DNA of 64,000 nt from Cynocephalus volans (taxonomy: Eukaryota > Chordata > Mammalia > Dermoptera > Cynocephalidae), in NCBI RefSeq assembly GCF_027409185.1, contig NC_084464.1, positions 42,507,095 to 42,571,094 of the forward strand. Direction: 5' to 3'. Made by a program: the position numbers and the translations under genes. The notes beneath the pieces were generated by a model that saw only the letters and a program-made list of their open reading frames with translations, ran no database searches and was not told where the DNA came from. Shown one piece after another: positions 24,300-33,819 of the stretch (the stretch's first letter is position 1; each line of letters opens with the position of its first letter).

Positions 24300-24928
24300 T
24301 CCCAGTAGCCACAAGATGACACTAGATTTAGACACTCACTGAAATTGCAAAAGCTGTAGTTTTTCCTTGTTCAGGCCGTTTCCTATCTCTGAAAGTGTTC
24401 TTCTCTCTGTCAAAACTGTCCTATGTCTCAAATTCTCCTAGCTCATGCTTAACCTCTCCTTCAGACTCAGATCAATCTTCTGATCCATCAGCCCTCCACA
24501 TTTTTCTCTCTTCCCCATACCTGGCCTCCAGACACTCGTCCAAAGCCCAACTCCTCCCCTTCTCCCACTTCATCAGGTAACAACCCTGCCTCAGCTCCAG
24601 CTTTTTATAACCCTTCTGCGAAGTGGCTGGGATGGAAGGAATTGTCTGAGTCAATGTACAGGGAGTAGGTCTGGATGGCAGCTCAGGTACATGCTCAAAA
24701 TATAGGCAGCCTATGGGAGCCATTGCTGTTCCTTGCATGGACCCGAATCGGAACTACCAGGCTGGCCACAGGGATCGACATCTCCAGGATAATATGGTCA
24801 CACACATACTTCACAGCCTCCAAAAGGCTACTCACAAGTCAGTCAATTATGACAAGCTTAGAGAAATCTCACAGAGATCCACTGAAAATCCCAGCAAGTT
24901 CCTAACCTGCCTCTCTGAGGCTTTACTG
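24300..24928 (+). pseudogene. gag: Outer ERV gag remnant (capsid)
   Basis: The best-preserved part, at about 24680-24925, translates to capsid text: MGAIAVPCMDPNRNY, then VNYDKLREISQ and ENPSKFLTCLSEALL. The last covers the major homology region, the short motif conserved in retroviral capsids. The upstream matrix part is barely recognisable. Similarity stops abruptly after 24927, about 23 bases before the inner provirus. The rest of capsid, nucleocapsid and protease are absent. Confidence 0.75.
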
Positions 24929-24950
24929 TGGGAATGTAAAAAAATTATAG

Positions 24951-25358
24951 TGAAATAGTAAAAATATATAACTTTAATGTACACAGTTTTGTAACGAATG
25001 CCTAAGTAAAGCGGCTTCTAAAAGGCCGTATGAAGGTCAGGCCCGAGCATACTAAGCATTCCAAGGGAGGGAAGGTCCCCCACCCAGTTCCAGGAACTAA
25101 CTGGTTCCTTATCAAAAGGCCACCTGGCCAGACCCCAGACAAACGATTGAGAAATGTGCTGTTCCTTATCGGGGTCAGAAAAACTATAAAAGATGTCTGT
25201 GCTGTAAATGGGGGGTCGCTTCTGTCGAAGAGACAAGGTGACCCTAGCCTGCTGGAATAAAGTCCCTCTTGCTTGATTGCATCGGTCTCAGTCTCTTGGT
25301 CTTTGTGAAGTGAGCCATCCCAGTCTGTAGGATTTGTGCATGGTGCACGGGTCTTACA
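24951..25358 (+). repeat. 5' LTR of inner provirus
   Basis: 408 bp, TGAAATAGTA to GTCTTACA. TATAAA at 25185-25190 and AATAAA at 25256-25261 place the promoter and poly(A) signal about 70 bp apart, as usual for gammaretroviral LTRs. Confidence 0.92.
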
Positions 25359-25362
25359 TTTT

Positions 25363-25380
25363 TGGGGGCTCATCCGGGAT
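25363..25380 (+). promoter_or_regulatory. Primer binding site, tRNA-Pro
   Basis: TGGGGGCTCATCCGGGAT starts 5 bases after the LTR. It is complementary to the tRNA-Pro 3' end with one difference (A for G at position 10). tRNA-Pro is the standard gammaretroviral primer. Confidence 0.93.
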
Positions 25381-25600
25381 TAAGCTCGCTCTCTCCGGGA
25401 CCAGAGGCTAGAGAACGGAGGATTGCTCGAGCAGGTACCAATACTGTGGTTGTCTGTCTGTCTGCTGTGTCTGTCCAAGAGTCTTCTTGTTGTTCACTGT
25501 AGTCTGGTTTCAGATTTTCTGAGGCTCTGAGGCAGAGCCATCAGTCTGTAGTGGTCATAGCGGCAGGTAGACATACCGGCACATCGTGGCCACAGGAATC
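25381..25600 (+). other. Untranslated leader of inner provirus
   Basis: Between primer site and gag. It contains a donor-like AGGTACCA near 25434 and a (TCTG)n-like pyrimidine run. In gammaretroviruses this region holds the packaging signal. No structure was computed. Confidence 0.6.
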
Positions 25601-25789
25601 CTGGAGGACACTCCAGATTCCTCTGTAGGAGACGAACAAGTTCGGCTCCACGGTAAATCTCTGGGAAGGAGACCTCACCCGATTTCTCTGATAATCTGGT
25701 TGTGGCACCCTTGGCAGGGGTGCATCAGTGTTTTGTTTTTTGTTTGTTTGATTGCATGTGTGTGGGGACTGACGATTTTCTGGGGCGAC
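25601..25789 (+). CDS. Glyco-Gag type leader, in frame with Gag
   Basis: Sixty-three codons are open and in frame with the Gag ATG. Translation in related viruses starts at a CUG; here CTG at 25601 opens LEDTPDSS, a good positional match to that start. The frame is open back to 25571, with a stop at 25568-25570. Just before Gag lies a hydrophobic segment (SVLFFVCLIACVWGLTIFW) that would make a type II membrane anchor. In related viruses glyco-Gag is a membrane form of Gag that helps release and counters host restriction. The leader is shorter than the roughly 88 residues of the murine form. Expression here is unknown, since the Gag downstream has a stop. Confidence 0.75.
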
Positions 25790-27257
25790 ATGGGGCAGAC
25801 TGTCTCAACCCCTTTAAGTCTGACTCTAAAATACTGGACTGATGTAAAGGACAGAGCTAATAATTTGTCTGTGCAGGTTAGAAGGAATAAATGGGCCACA
25901 CTGTGTTCTTCAGAGTGGCCAACTTTCCAACGCAGCTGGCCCGCTGAAGGTTCCTTCTCTCCGCCATTGATTACAGCAGTAAAAAAGAAAATTTTCAGTT
26001 CTGAAAGTCACCCAGACCAGATACCTTATATTGTGGTCTGGGAAGATCTAGTCATGGATCCTCCTCCGTGGGTCCGTCCCTTTGTTCCCTTAACAGGTCC
26101 AATGGCTGTATTTGCTCTTCAAGAAGTAAAAAAGAGACCGGAGTTCCTGCCATCCACCGACCCAGACTGGCTTTTTTCTGATCCTCCTCCCCTTCCCTAT
26201 CCTCCTACTCTCCGCTCACAGACAGCCAGCCTGTCAGCCCCACCAGAGGACCCACCAGAAAATGAATCCGAGGGAGGGCCTGCTCAAGGGACATGCAGTA
26301 AACGAGTGGCCTCTCCAGAGGCAGTCCATATCTTCCCCCTGCAGGCTTATGGCCCTCCTGATGAAGAGGGCAACCAGCCCTTACAGTACTGGCCTTTCTC
26401 CTCTTCTGATCTTTACAACTGGAAAACTCAAAATCCCCCTTTCTCTGAAAACCCCCAAAGTCTCACTAACCTTGTAGAATCCCTTCTCTTTACTCATCAG
26501 CCCACCTGGGATGACTGTCAGCAGCTCCTCCAGGTCCTGTTCACCACCGAGGAGAGACAACGGATCCTCCTGGAGGCTCGAAAGAATATTCCAGGAGCCG
26601 ATGGGCGACCTACCCTCCTCCCTGATGTTACTGATGCAGGATTCCCATTGATCAGACCAAACTGGGATTTCAACTCGACAGAAGGTAGGGAGCACCTAAA
26701 GGTCTATCGCCAGGCTCTAATGGCAGGTCTCCGAGGGGCGGCAAAACGCCCCACCAATTTGACTAAGGTGAGAGAGGTGATCCAGGGGCCCAATGAGTCT
26801 CCGTCAGCATTTCTGTAAAGACTCATGGGGGCATTCCGTCAGTTTACCCCATATGATCCTAGTAGTGAAAAGCATAAAGCTACTGTGACAGGTGCTTTTA
26901 TTGATCAGTCTAGCAGAGACATCAGAAAGAAACTGCAGAAGCTTGAAGGGTTACAAGATAAGTCGTTGAGGGAATTAGTGCAGGTGGCTGAAAAGGTTTA
27001 TCATAACAGAGAGTCAGAGGAAGAAAAGGAAATAAAGAGAGAAAAGTGCCGAGAGGAATTTTCACAAAATTCTGGCCACTGTAGTCAGGGAGACTAGGGA
27101 GCCTAATAAGACAGTACCGGGCAACAGAAAGGGACCCCTGGCAAAGGATCAATGTGCTTACTGTAAGGAGAAAGGACACTGGGTTTGAAACTGCCCACGG
27201 AAAAAGAAAGAGCCACAGGGCCCCAAAGTCTTGGCCCTGCAGGAGAGCAGTGACTAG
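25790..27257 (+). pseudogene. gag: Gammaretroviral gag (matrix, p12, capsid, nucleocapsid), broken
   Basis: ATG 25790 begins MGQTVSTPLSL; Gly2 is the myristoylation site. Matrix, a proline-rich p12-like part and capsid follow (QYWPFSSSDLYNW near 26380). The major homology region (QGPNESPSAF) runs into an in-frame TAA at 26816-26818 and continues after it. A frameshift near 27058 separates capsid from nucleocapsid. The single CCHC zinc finger (27153-27194) has a TGA at 27186-27188. Gag would end at TAG 27255-27257, with pol in the same frame behind it. The p12 part has PPLPY but no PPxY late-domain motif that I can see. Closest relatives by eye are murine/feline/koala-type gammaretroviruses. 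Confidence 0.92.
27255..27257 (+). promoter_or_regulatory. gag-pol readthrough stop (UAG)
   Basis: GAC-TAG-AGG-GGA-CGG sits between gag and protease, in the frame of both nucleocapsid and protease. Gammaretroviruses make Gag-Pol by suppressing exactly this UAG, helped by a downstream pseudoknot. A purine-rich spacer and GC-rich text follow; no pseudoknot was tested. Confidence 0.8.
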
Positions 27258-28563
27258 AGGGGACGGGGTTTGGACCCCCTCCCCAAACCCAGGGTAACTC
27301 TGAAAGTGGAGGGGAAGCCTACTCAGTTCGTGGTAGACACTGGAGCTGAAAAATCAGTGTTACAACGAGCAAATGGACCTCTTCTCAAGGGGAAATCGTG
27401 GGTACAAGGGGCTACAGGGCACAAACAGTACCCATGGACTACCCGAAGAACAGTGGACCTAGGCGTGGGCCAGGTATCCCACTCGTTCATTGTCATTCCT
27501 GAGAGCCCCTACCCACTGCTGGGAAGAGATCTTCTCACCAAAATGGGTGCTCAAATTCATTTTGACCCTGGGGGACCTCAGGTGCTAAATCAGCAAGGAA
27601 AGACTATCCAGATACTGACTCTAAGGTTAGAAGATGAATACCACTTGTTTGAAAAACAAGGGCGGGAGACTGGACAGACAGACTGGTGGTTAGAAAACTA
27701 CCCCCAGGTGTGGGCAGAAACTGCAGGGATAGGAAAAGCTAAAAACCGGCCCCCCGTCCACGTAGAGCTAAAGGCTCAAGCCAGACCTATAGCTGTCCGA
27801 CAATACCCAATGCCCCAAGAAGCACGCAAAGGCATCTGACCCCACATTGCCCGTTTGCTCCAACTGAGGATCCTACGGAAGTGCCAATCAGACTGGAATA
27901 TGCCCTTGCTGCCGGTCCAAAAACCTGGGACTAATGACTATCGACCGGTTCAAGATCTCTGAGAGGTAAACAAGTGTGTGGCCGACCTCTATGCCACCGT
28001 CCCCAATCCCTATAATCTCTTAAGTTCTTTACCTCCAGACAGGACCTGGTATTCGGTACTGGATCTCAAAGATGCAATCTTCTGTTTGCCGCTGACTGTA
28101 AAAAGTCAAGACTACTTTGCCTTTGAATGGAAAGATTCAGAGACTGGCCTAACAGGGCAACTTACATGGACTCGTCTGCCTCAAGGATTCAAAAACTCGC
28201 CCACCATCTTTGATGAGGCCCTGCACCAGGACCTGGCCATATTTCAGGCCTCTAATCCCCAGGTAACTCTGTTGCAGTATGTAGATGACCTCCTCCTGGC
28301 GGCAGCCGACTGTGTCTGGAAGGAAAAAAGCGTCTCCTTACGGAGTTGGGAGAACTGGGCTATTGAGCCTCCACCAAAAAGGCTCAGATCTGCAGGTGAC
28401 AGGTCAGTTATCTGGGGTACCTTCTTAAAGACGGGAAAAGATGGTTGTCTGAGGCCAGAAAGGAGACAATGTTTCCCATCTGCCACCCTCTAACCCAAGA
28501 CAAGTCAGAGAATTTTTAGGTACCGCCAGGTTCTGCCGCCTGTGGATACCTGGTTTTGCTGAG
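27258..28563 (+). pseudogene. pol: Protease and reverse transcriptase part of pol, broken
   Basis: Protease shows the aspartic active site DTGA (27336-27347). The RT fingers/palm follow: a stop TGA at 27838-27840 and another near 27959 replace what should be basic residues. The catalytic YVDD is intact at 28278-28289 and is followed by LLLAA. Soon after, at about 28310-28330, the frame is lost, then regained near 28564 after further shifts in the thumb region. The order protease, RT agrees with pol of gammaretroviruses. Confidence 0.92.
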
Positions 28564-30828
28564 ATGGCAGCCCCATTATATCCCCTCACTAAGAACAGTC
28601 AGCCCTTTAAATGGAGAGAAAAGGAACAACAGGCTTTTGACAACATTAAGACGGCCTTAATGTCCGCACCGGCTCTGGGGCTCCCTGACGTGACTAAGCC
28701 CTTCCACCTGTATGTGGCAGAAAATAAGGGGATTGTGAAGGGGGTCCTGACTCAAAGACTGGGGCCCTGGAAAAGGCCTGTAGCATATCTGTCTAAAAAA
28801 CTAGACCCAGTAGCCTCGGGGTGGCCAGCTTGTCTAAGAATCATAGTGGCAGTCGCAGTTTTAGTAAAAGATGCTGACAAGTTGACTATGGGACAGAGTT
28901 TAGTAATCTCGGCACCTCATGCCTTAGAGAGTATTGTCCGCCAGCCCCCCGACCACTGGCTCACAAATGCTCACATGACTCACTATCAAACTCTGTTACT
29001 AAACTCAGACCGGGTTACTTTTGCTCTGCCGGCGAGCTTAAATCCAGCCACGCTGCTCCCAGACCCTGACCTTGACCCTCCTATCCATGACTGCCAGAAA
29101 GTGCTTGCTGAGGCACATGGATGGCAGAAAGACTTGTCAGATCAGCCTCTGACAGATGCTGAAGCCACCTGGTTCACTGACAGCAGTAGCTTCCTGGAGG
29201 AAGGAGTACGAAAGGTGGGAGCCACTATAGTAGATGGCCAGAACCTGATATGGGCACAGGCCTTACCTGCAGGAATTTCCACCCAGAAGGCAGAACTCAT
29301 CGCCCTCACGAAAGCCCTTGAACTAGGAGAAGGCAAAAGAATCAACATCTATACGGACAGCAGGTATGCCTTTGCCACTGCCCATGTGCACGGTGCTATA
29401 TATCAACAGCGGGGTCTGCTAACTTCTGGAGGAAAAGAAATCAAAAACAAGGCAGAGATCATATCCCTGCTAGAAGCCCTTCACCGACCACTAAAAGTGA
29501 GTATTATACACTGCCTGGGCCACCAGAAAGGGGATTCCCCCATTGTCAGGGGAAACAACTTGGCCAATTCAGAGGCAAGTGCGGCAGCCCACAGGTCATT
29601 GTCTATTTTGTTGGTTAACGTCCCCGAGCCAGAAAAGCCCAAATTTAAATACTCAGCTGAGGACGTAGCAGTAATCTCAAGGGACTCTGATAACTACTTT
29701 AATCAGGAAACAGGGCGCTGGCATGCAGCGTCAGGCAAGACTATCTTGCCACAAGAACAAGCCCACACCATGATCAAACAAATGCACCAATGGACTCATC
29801 TGGGAGTAAACAAATTAACCCAGACCGCACTGAGGACAGAATATCATGTCATAGGGCTAAAACAGTTAGCAGAGCAGATAGTAAAAAGCTGTGTACCTTG
29901 TCAAAAAGTAAATGTCTGCAAAAATACAGCAGGACCTGGCAAGAGACTCAGAGGAGACAGACCAGGGGTGTATTGGGAAGTAGATTTTACAGAGGTTAAG
30001 CCAGGCAGATACGGTTACAAGTATCTCCTAGTTTTTATAGACACCTTCTCTGGATGGGTGGAAGCATTCCCAACAAAACGAGAAACAGCCACCATCGTGG
30101 TCAAGAAAATCCTGGAAGAAATCTTTCCGCGCTTTGGGGTGCCCAAGGTAATCGGGTCCGACAATGGACCCGCCTTCGTTGCCAAGGTAAGTCAGGAAGT
30201 GGCCAGACACCTAGGGGTCGATTGGAAATTACATTGTATCTATAGATCCCAGAGTTCAGGACAGGTAGAAAGGATGAACAGAACTCTAAAAGAGACCCTG
30301 ACTAAATTAACCATGGAGACTGGCATAGACTGGGTGGTGCTCCTTCCCTTGGCCCTGTTTAGAGCTAGGAACACCCCCTCCCAGTTCAACCTGACCCCCT
30401 TTGAAATTCTCTATGGTGCCCCTGCCCCCTTGACTTTACTAGGGAATGCCTTTGAACCCACTTGCCACAGTAACAGTGACTTATATGCCAGGTTAAAGGG
30501 GCTACAAGCGGTGCAGAAGGAAGTCTGGACAAAGCTGGCAGCCGCCTATAAGCCTGGGACACCCGAAGTTTCTCACCAGTTCCAGGTTGGAGACGCAGTC
30601 TACATGAGAAGGCACCGCTCCCAGACCTTGGAGCCCCACTGGAAAGGACCTTACCTGGTGCTCTTAACAACCCCAACGGCTGTGAAGGTAGATGGGATCT
30701 CCGCTTGGATCCACGCCTCGCACGTGAAACCTGCGCCACCAGAGGACCAAGGACCGGGAGACGCCGCCTGGAGAGTCCAGAGTTCCAAGGAACACCCCTT
30801 AAGGCTGAAAATTGTTCAGACACCCTAA
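28564..30828 (+). CDS. pol: Long open pol segment: RT connection, RNase H, integrase (754 codons)
   Basis: Uninterrupted frame of 754 codons starting [10 protein letters not shown]. Residues 1-200 are RT thumb/connection text. RNase H holds Asp206 (TDSSS), Glu244 (KAELIAL) and Asp265 (YTDSRYAF), but the fourth acidic residue is Asn335 (NLANSEA). Integrase has an HHCC zinc domain (His408, His412, Cys443, Cys446) and catalytic Asp474, Asp533 and Glu569, the D,D(35)E pattern. It ends at TAA before the env ATG. It lacks its own start context and the upstream RT is frameshifted, so it is a pol remnant that happens to be open, not a demonstrated gene. Whether it is translated is unknown. Confidence 0.9.
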   Translation: MAAPLYPLTKNSQPFKWREKEQQAFDNIKTALMSAPALGLPDVTKPFHLYVAENKGIVKGVLTQRLGPWKRPVAYLSKKLDPVASGWPACLRIIVAVAVLVKDADKLTMGQSLVISAPHALESIVRQPPDHWLTNAHMTHYQTLLLNSDRVTFALPASLNPATLLPDPDLDPPIHDCQKVLAEAHGWQKDLSDQPLTDAEATWFTDSSSFLEEGVRKVGATIVDGQNLIWAQALPAGISTQKAELIALTKALELGEGKRINIYTDSRYAFATAHVHGAIYQQRGLLTSGGKEIKNKAEIISLLEALHRPLKVSIIHCLGHQKGDSPIVRGNNLANSEASAAAHRSLSILLVNVPEPEKPKFKYSAEDVAVISRDSDNYFNQETGRWHAASGKTILPQEQAHTMIKQMHQWTHLGVNKLTQTALRTEYHVIGLKQLAEQIVKSCVPCQKVNVCKNTAGPGKRLRGDRPGVYWEVDFTEVKPGRYGYKYLLVFIDTFSGWVEAFPTKRETATIVVKKILEEIFPRFGVPKVIGSDNGPAFVAKVSQEVARHLGVDWKLHCIYRSQSSGQVERMNRTLKETLTKLTMETGIDWVVLLPLALFRARNTPSQFNLTPFEILYGAPAPLTLLGNAFEPTCHSNSDLYARLKGLQAVQKEVWTKLAAAYKPGTPEVSHQFQVGDAVYMRRHRSQTLEPHWKGPYLVLLTTPTAVKVDGISAWIHASHVKPAPPEDQGPGDAAWRVQSSKEHPLRLKIVQTP

Positions 30829-30838
30829 ATGTTGTAAG

Positions 30839-31372
30839 ATGAAAACTCTCTTGCTCCTCTTATGCCTAACAATTCTCTTCCAGGGCCCAAGAGCTAGCAG
30901 CCCACATATCCCCAGAAATTTCACTTGGTATGTTGTAAATGGGGTGGGAGATACAATCTGGAGTCAATCCAAGGTGACTACAGGAGGGTGGTGGCCTGAC
31001 TTATTTCCAGATATGTGTAAACTAGCTTTAGGAGCCCCAGGCAACTGGGATTTAGAAGAATACTTTGATAGCCATCGGATGGGAAAAGGGATTTACATGG
31101 GGACTAAGGTTTTATAAAGAAGAATATAATGATGGGCTGTTGTTTACTATCAAGCTCAAAGTAAAAATTCAGTATACTGCTGTGGGCCCAAATAAATATT
31201 TAGCCCCAGTAGGGCCTACAATGGTCAAACTACAAACTGCCTCAGCACCCCCGGGTACCCCACCAGAGTCCTCAGCCCCCATTAAAAGGTCAAAAGCCAG
31301 GGCACCAAAGAAAATGTCTAAACCAACAAGAAACAAGTATTTCATGATTGAAATACGCACAAGAAAGAGGGG
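30839..31372 (+). pseudogene. env: Env remnant of inner provirus, most of SU and all of TM deleted
   Basis: ATG 30839 opens a signal peptide (KTLLLLLCLTILFQ) followed by the N-terminus of a gammaretroviral surface subunit, ending at 31117. Near 31070-31090 the text jumps to a later part of SU in another frame (GLRFYKEEYND...), and then to a proline-rich stretch (APPGTPPESSAP) at about 31245-31280. After about 31330 the sequence passes to a basic tail and the polypurine tract. The receptor-binding core, cleavage site, fusion peptide, immunosuppressive and membrane-spanning parts are absent. It cannot make an envelope. Confidence 0.88.
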
Positions 31373-31376
31373 GGAT
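31361..31376 (+). promoter_or_regulatory. Polypurine tract of inner provirus
   Basis: AAGAAAGAGGGGGGA lies directly before the 3' LTR start TGTGGTAGTA at 31377 and would prime plus-strand synthesis. Confidence 0.88.
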
Positions 31377-31945
31377 TGTGGTAGTAAAAATATATAACTT
31401 TAATGTACACAGTTTTGTAACGAATGCCTAAGTAAAGCGGCTTCTAAAAGGCCGTATGGGGCCGAGCCCGTGGCGCACTTGGTAGAGTGCTGCGCTGGCA
31501 GCGCGGCGACGCTCCCGCCGCGGGTTCGGATCCTATATAGGACTGACCGGCTGAGTGCCGGTCACGAAAAAACGACAAAAAATAAAAAAATAAAAAAAAA
31601 TAAAAGGCCGTATGAAGGTCTGGCCCCAGCATACTAAGCATTCCAAGGGAGGGAAGGTCCCCCACCCAGTTCCAGGAACTAACTGGTTCCTTATCAAAAG
31701 GCCACCTGGCCAGACCCCAGGGAAGACAAACGATTGAGAAATGTGCTGTTCCTTATCGGGGTCAGAAAAACTATAAAAGATTTCTGTGCTGTAAATGGGG
31801 TGTCACTTCTGTTGAACAGACAAGGTGACCCCAGCATGCTGGAATAAAGTCCCTCTTGCTTGATTGCATCAGACTCAATCTCTTGGTCTTTGTGAAGTGA
31901 GCCATCCCAGTCTGTAGGATTTGTGCATGGCACACGGGTCTTAAA
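31377..31945 (+). repeat. 3' LTR of inner provirus, interrupted by a SINE
   Basis: TGTGGTAGTA to GTCTTAAA; the terminal CA reads AA. TATAAA at 31772-31777 and AATAAA at 31843-31848. A SINE of 143 bp splits the U3 at 31459-31601. Compared with the 5' LTR it has a 5-base insertion near 31722. Confidence 0.92.
31459..31601 (+). repeat. tRNA-derived SINE in the 3' LTR, 13-bp TSD
   Basis: Bounded by perfect AAAAGGCCGTATG at 31446-31458 and 31602-31614. It starts GGGCCGAGCCCGTGGCGCAC, has a B-box (GGGTTCGGATCC), a shortened second unit and an A-rich tail. It is absent from the 5' LTR, so it arrived after proviral integration. Confidence 0.95.
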
Positions 31946-33530
31946 AACTTACTTGGACAGTACTACCTCAGGGGTTTCGGGATAGCCCTCACTTCTTCGG
32001 CCAGGCCTTGGCTCAAGACTTATCTCAACTTCCCCCAACCTCTAGCACTTTAATACAATATATGAATGACCTTCTCCTTTGTAGCCCCTCCTATGAGGAT
32101 TCACAGGCCCACACTGTTGCTCTCCTTAATTTCCTGGCCTCCAGGGGATATCGAGTGTCCCCCAACGAGGCCCAAATTTCTTCTCCTTCAGTTCAAGAGT
32201 CTAATTTCTGAACTCCCTACTCCTACCACAAAGGGTGCAATCCTTTCTTTCTTGGGGCTTGCAGGGTACCTGCGCCTATGGATTCCTAACTTTGGCGTGC
32301 TAGCAAAACCACTTTATGGGGCAGCCAAAGGGGATCCTGCCATTCCTTTAGATCCCACAAAGCCCATTCATTCTCCCTTCCAGTGATTAAAAGCCACTCT
32401 CCTCGCAGCCCCAGCTCTCTCTCTCTCAAACCTATCTCATCCTTTTATCCTATATGTCACCAAACCCAAAGACTGGCAGTCAGGGTTTTGGGACAAAAAG
32501 CAGGAGATATTTTCTCCCCGGTTACATACCTCTCTAAATAACTAGACACCACATTTCGAGAATGGGCCCCCGTTCACCAGCCTTGCCAGCAGCCACCCTT
32601 TAGCATAAGAAAGCTCTAAATTAACTTTTAAACAACAGTCAGGACCTTCTCAGCCATAAGGCCAAGTCAATTCTCTCTCTTTCCCACCTACAACTTATTC
32701 ACCTTACTTTCATCGAAAACTGCCAGTTCTCCTTTAAACTTTGCTCTCCCTTATAATCCAGCCACTCTCATCCCAAAACACTCATGACCCTTAGAACACA
32801 ATTACATGGAGGCTTTAGATCTCTTTCTCAATCCCATTCCACACATCTCCCCGCATCCCATTACACGGTTCACAGATGGAAATGCCACCTCCATGCCCGC
32901 CCCCCGGGGCAGGTTATGCCATAGTAAATCTAACACTAGCTATTGAGGGTGCACAACTCCCAAAGGAGGCTGGGGTTATACACTGCAGAGGACACCAAAC
33001 CTCCAATGACCCCATAGCCCAGAGGAACAAACTGGTGGATCTAACTGCAAAACAGGCTGCTCAGTCATCAGGCTCCCACTCTTCTGCTCCTGCTCAGGTC
33101 CTTCTCATGGCCCCTATGCCCTTATCCCAATACACACTCCAAGAAATACACCTCCAATGGCTGGGAGCACAGAGAAAGGACAACTGGTATACTCTCTCCA
33201 GCTGCTATGTCCTCCCTACTACACAAGCTGAACAAATCCTTTTAGATTTCCATAGTTCAGTTCATATAGGCTATGAACTCCTACTACACCTTCCTCAGCC
33301 CTTATATTACTCTCCCCACAAAAGGACATGCTATCTTCTAACATTAGTAGATACCTTTTCAGGTTGGTTTGAGGCTTTTCCCTGCACTTCAGAGGATGCT
33401 ACAGCAGTAATGCGTGCTCTCACCTCAGAAATCATCCCTCGTTTTGGCCTACCCACCACTCACTTGCCTATGGGCTGTCCCCTGCAAGCCCACAGGCCTC
33501 AGCCACCTCAAACTTATGTATGGTAGACCC
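31946..33530 (+). pseudogene. pol: Outer ERV pol remnant (RT to integrase)
   Basis: It begins within RT, at text equivalent to LTWTVLPQGFRDSPH, in one frame from 31946. The active site reads YMNDLLL, with Asn in place of the first Asp. RT connection and RNase H parts follow with stops and shifts (GHQTSNDPIAQRN near 32990). Integrase core text appears at about 33340-33450 (LVDTFSGWFEAFP, IIPRFGLP), then is cut and joined to its C-terminal part (QMYIKTRIPK, LATPMAVKV near 33690-33780). Confidence 0.88.
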
Positions 33531-33819
33531 TTCACTCTCACACCTCTCCCTTCCAGCTCATCGCCTTTAGGTCAGTATCTCCCTACTCTTTCTCTCATTA
33601 GGGATCTTAGGGAACAGGCCAGCCTTCTATTACCTCATCCTTTCCCCACCACCTCCTCAGACTTTAAACTGAGCCCAGGACAGCAAATGTATATTAAAAC
33701 CCGAATCCCAAAGCCTCTCTCGCCGTGTTGGGAAGGGCCTTATACAGTACTTCTTGCCACCCCCATGGCAGTAAAAGTACTAAGAAAGGCCCCCTTGGTA
33801 TCACTTATCCTTGGTAAAA

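Larger units (their letters stand above)
24951..31945 (+). mobile_element. Inner gammaretrovirus-like provirus, defective
   Basis: A provirus of about 7.0 kb with LTRs 24951-25358 and 31377-31945 (the latter enlarged by a SINE), a tRNA-Pro primer site, glyco-Gag leader, gag, pro-pol and a heavily deleted env, all on +. Gag begins MGQTVSTPLSL, the gammaretroviral form. gag-pro-pol is joined by a UAG stop, as in murine leukaemia-type viruses. Breaks: stop in capsid (26816), frameshift near 27058, stop in the zinc finger (27186), stops in RT (27838, about 27959), a frameshift after the YVDD motif, and env deletion. By eye the LTRs differ at about 17-18 of 405 shared positions plus a 5-base indel. 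No TSD was found. Confidence 0.93.

Noticed and set aside
23748-24308. 186-codon open frame left of the inner provirus
   Set aside because: It is leader/gag-proximal sequence of the outer ERV, with no recognisable domain and in a different frame from the capsid text.
30386-30823. 145-codon reverse-strand frame over integrase
   Set aside because: Antisense shadow of the pol frame.
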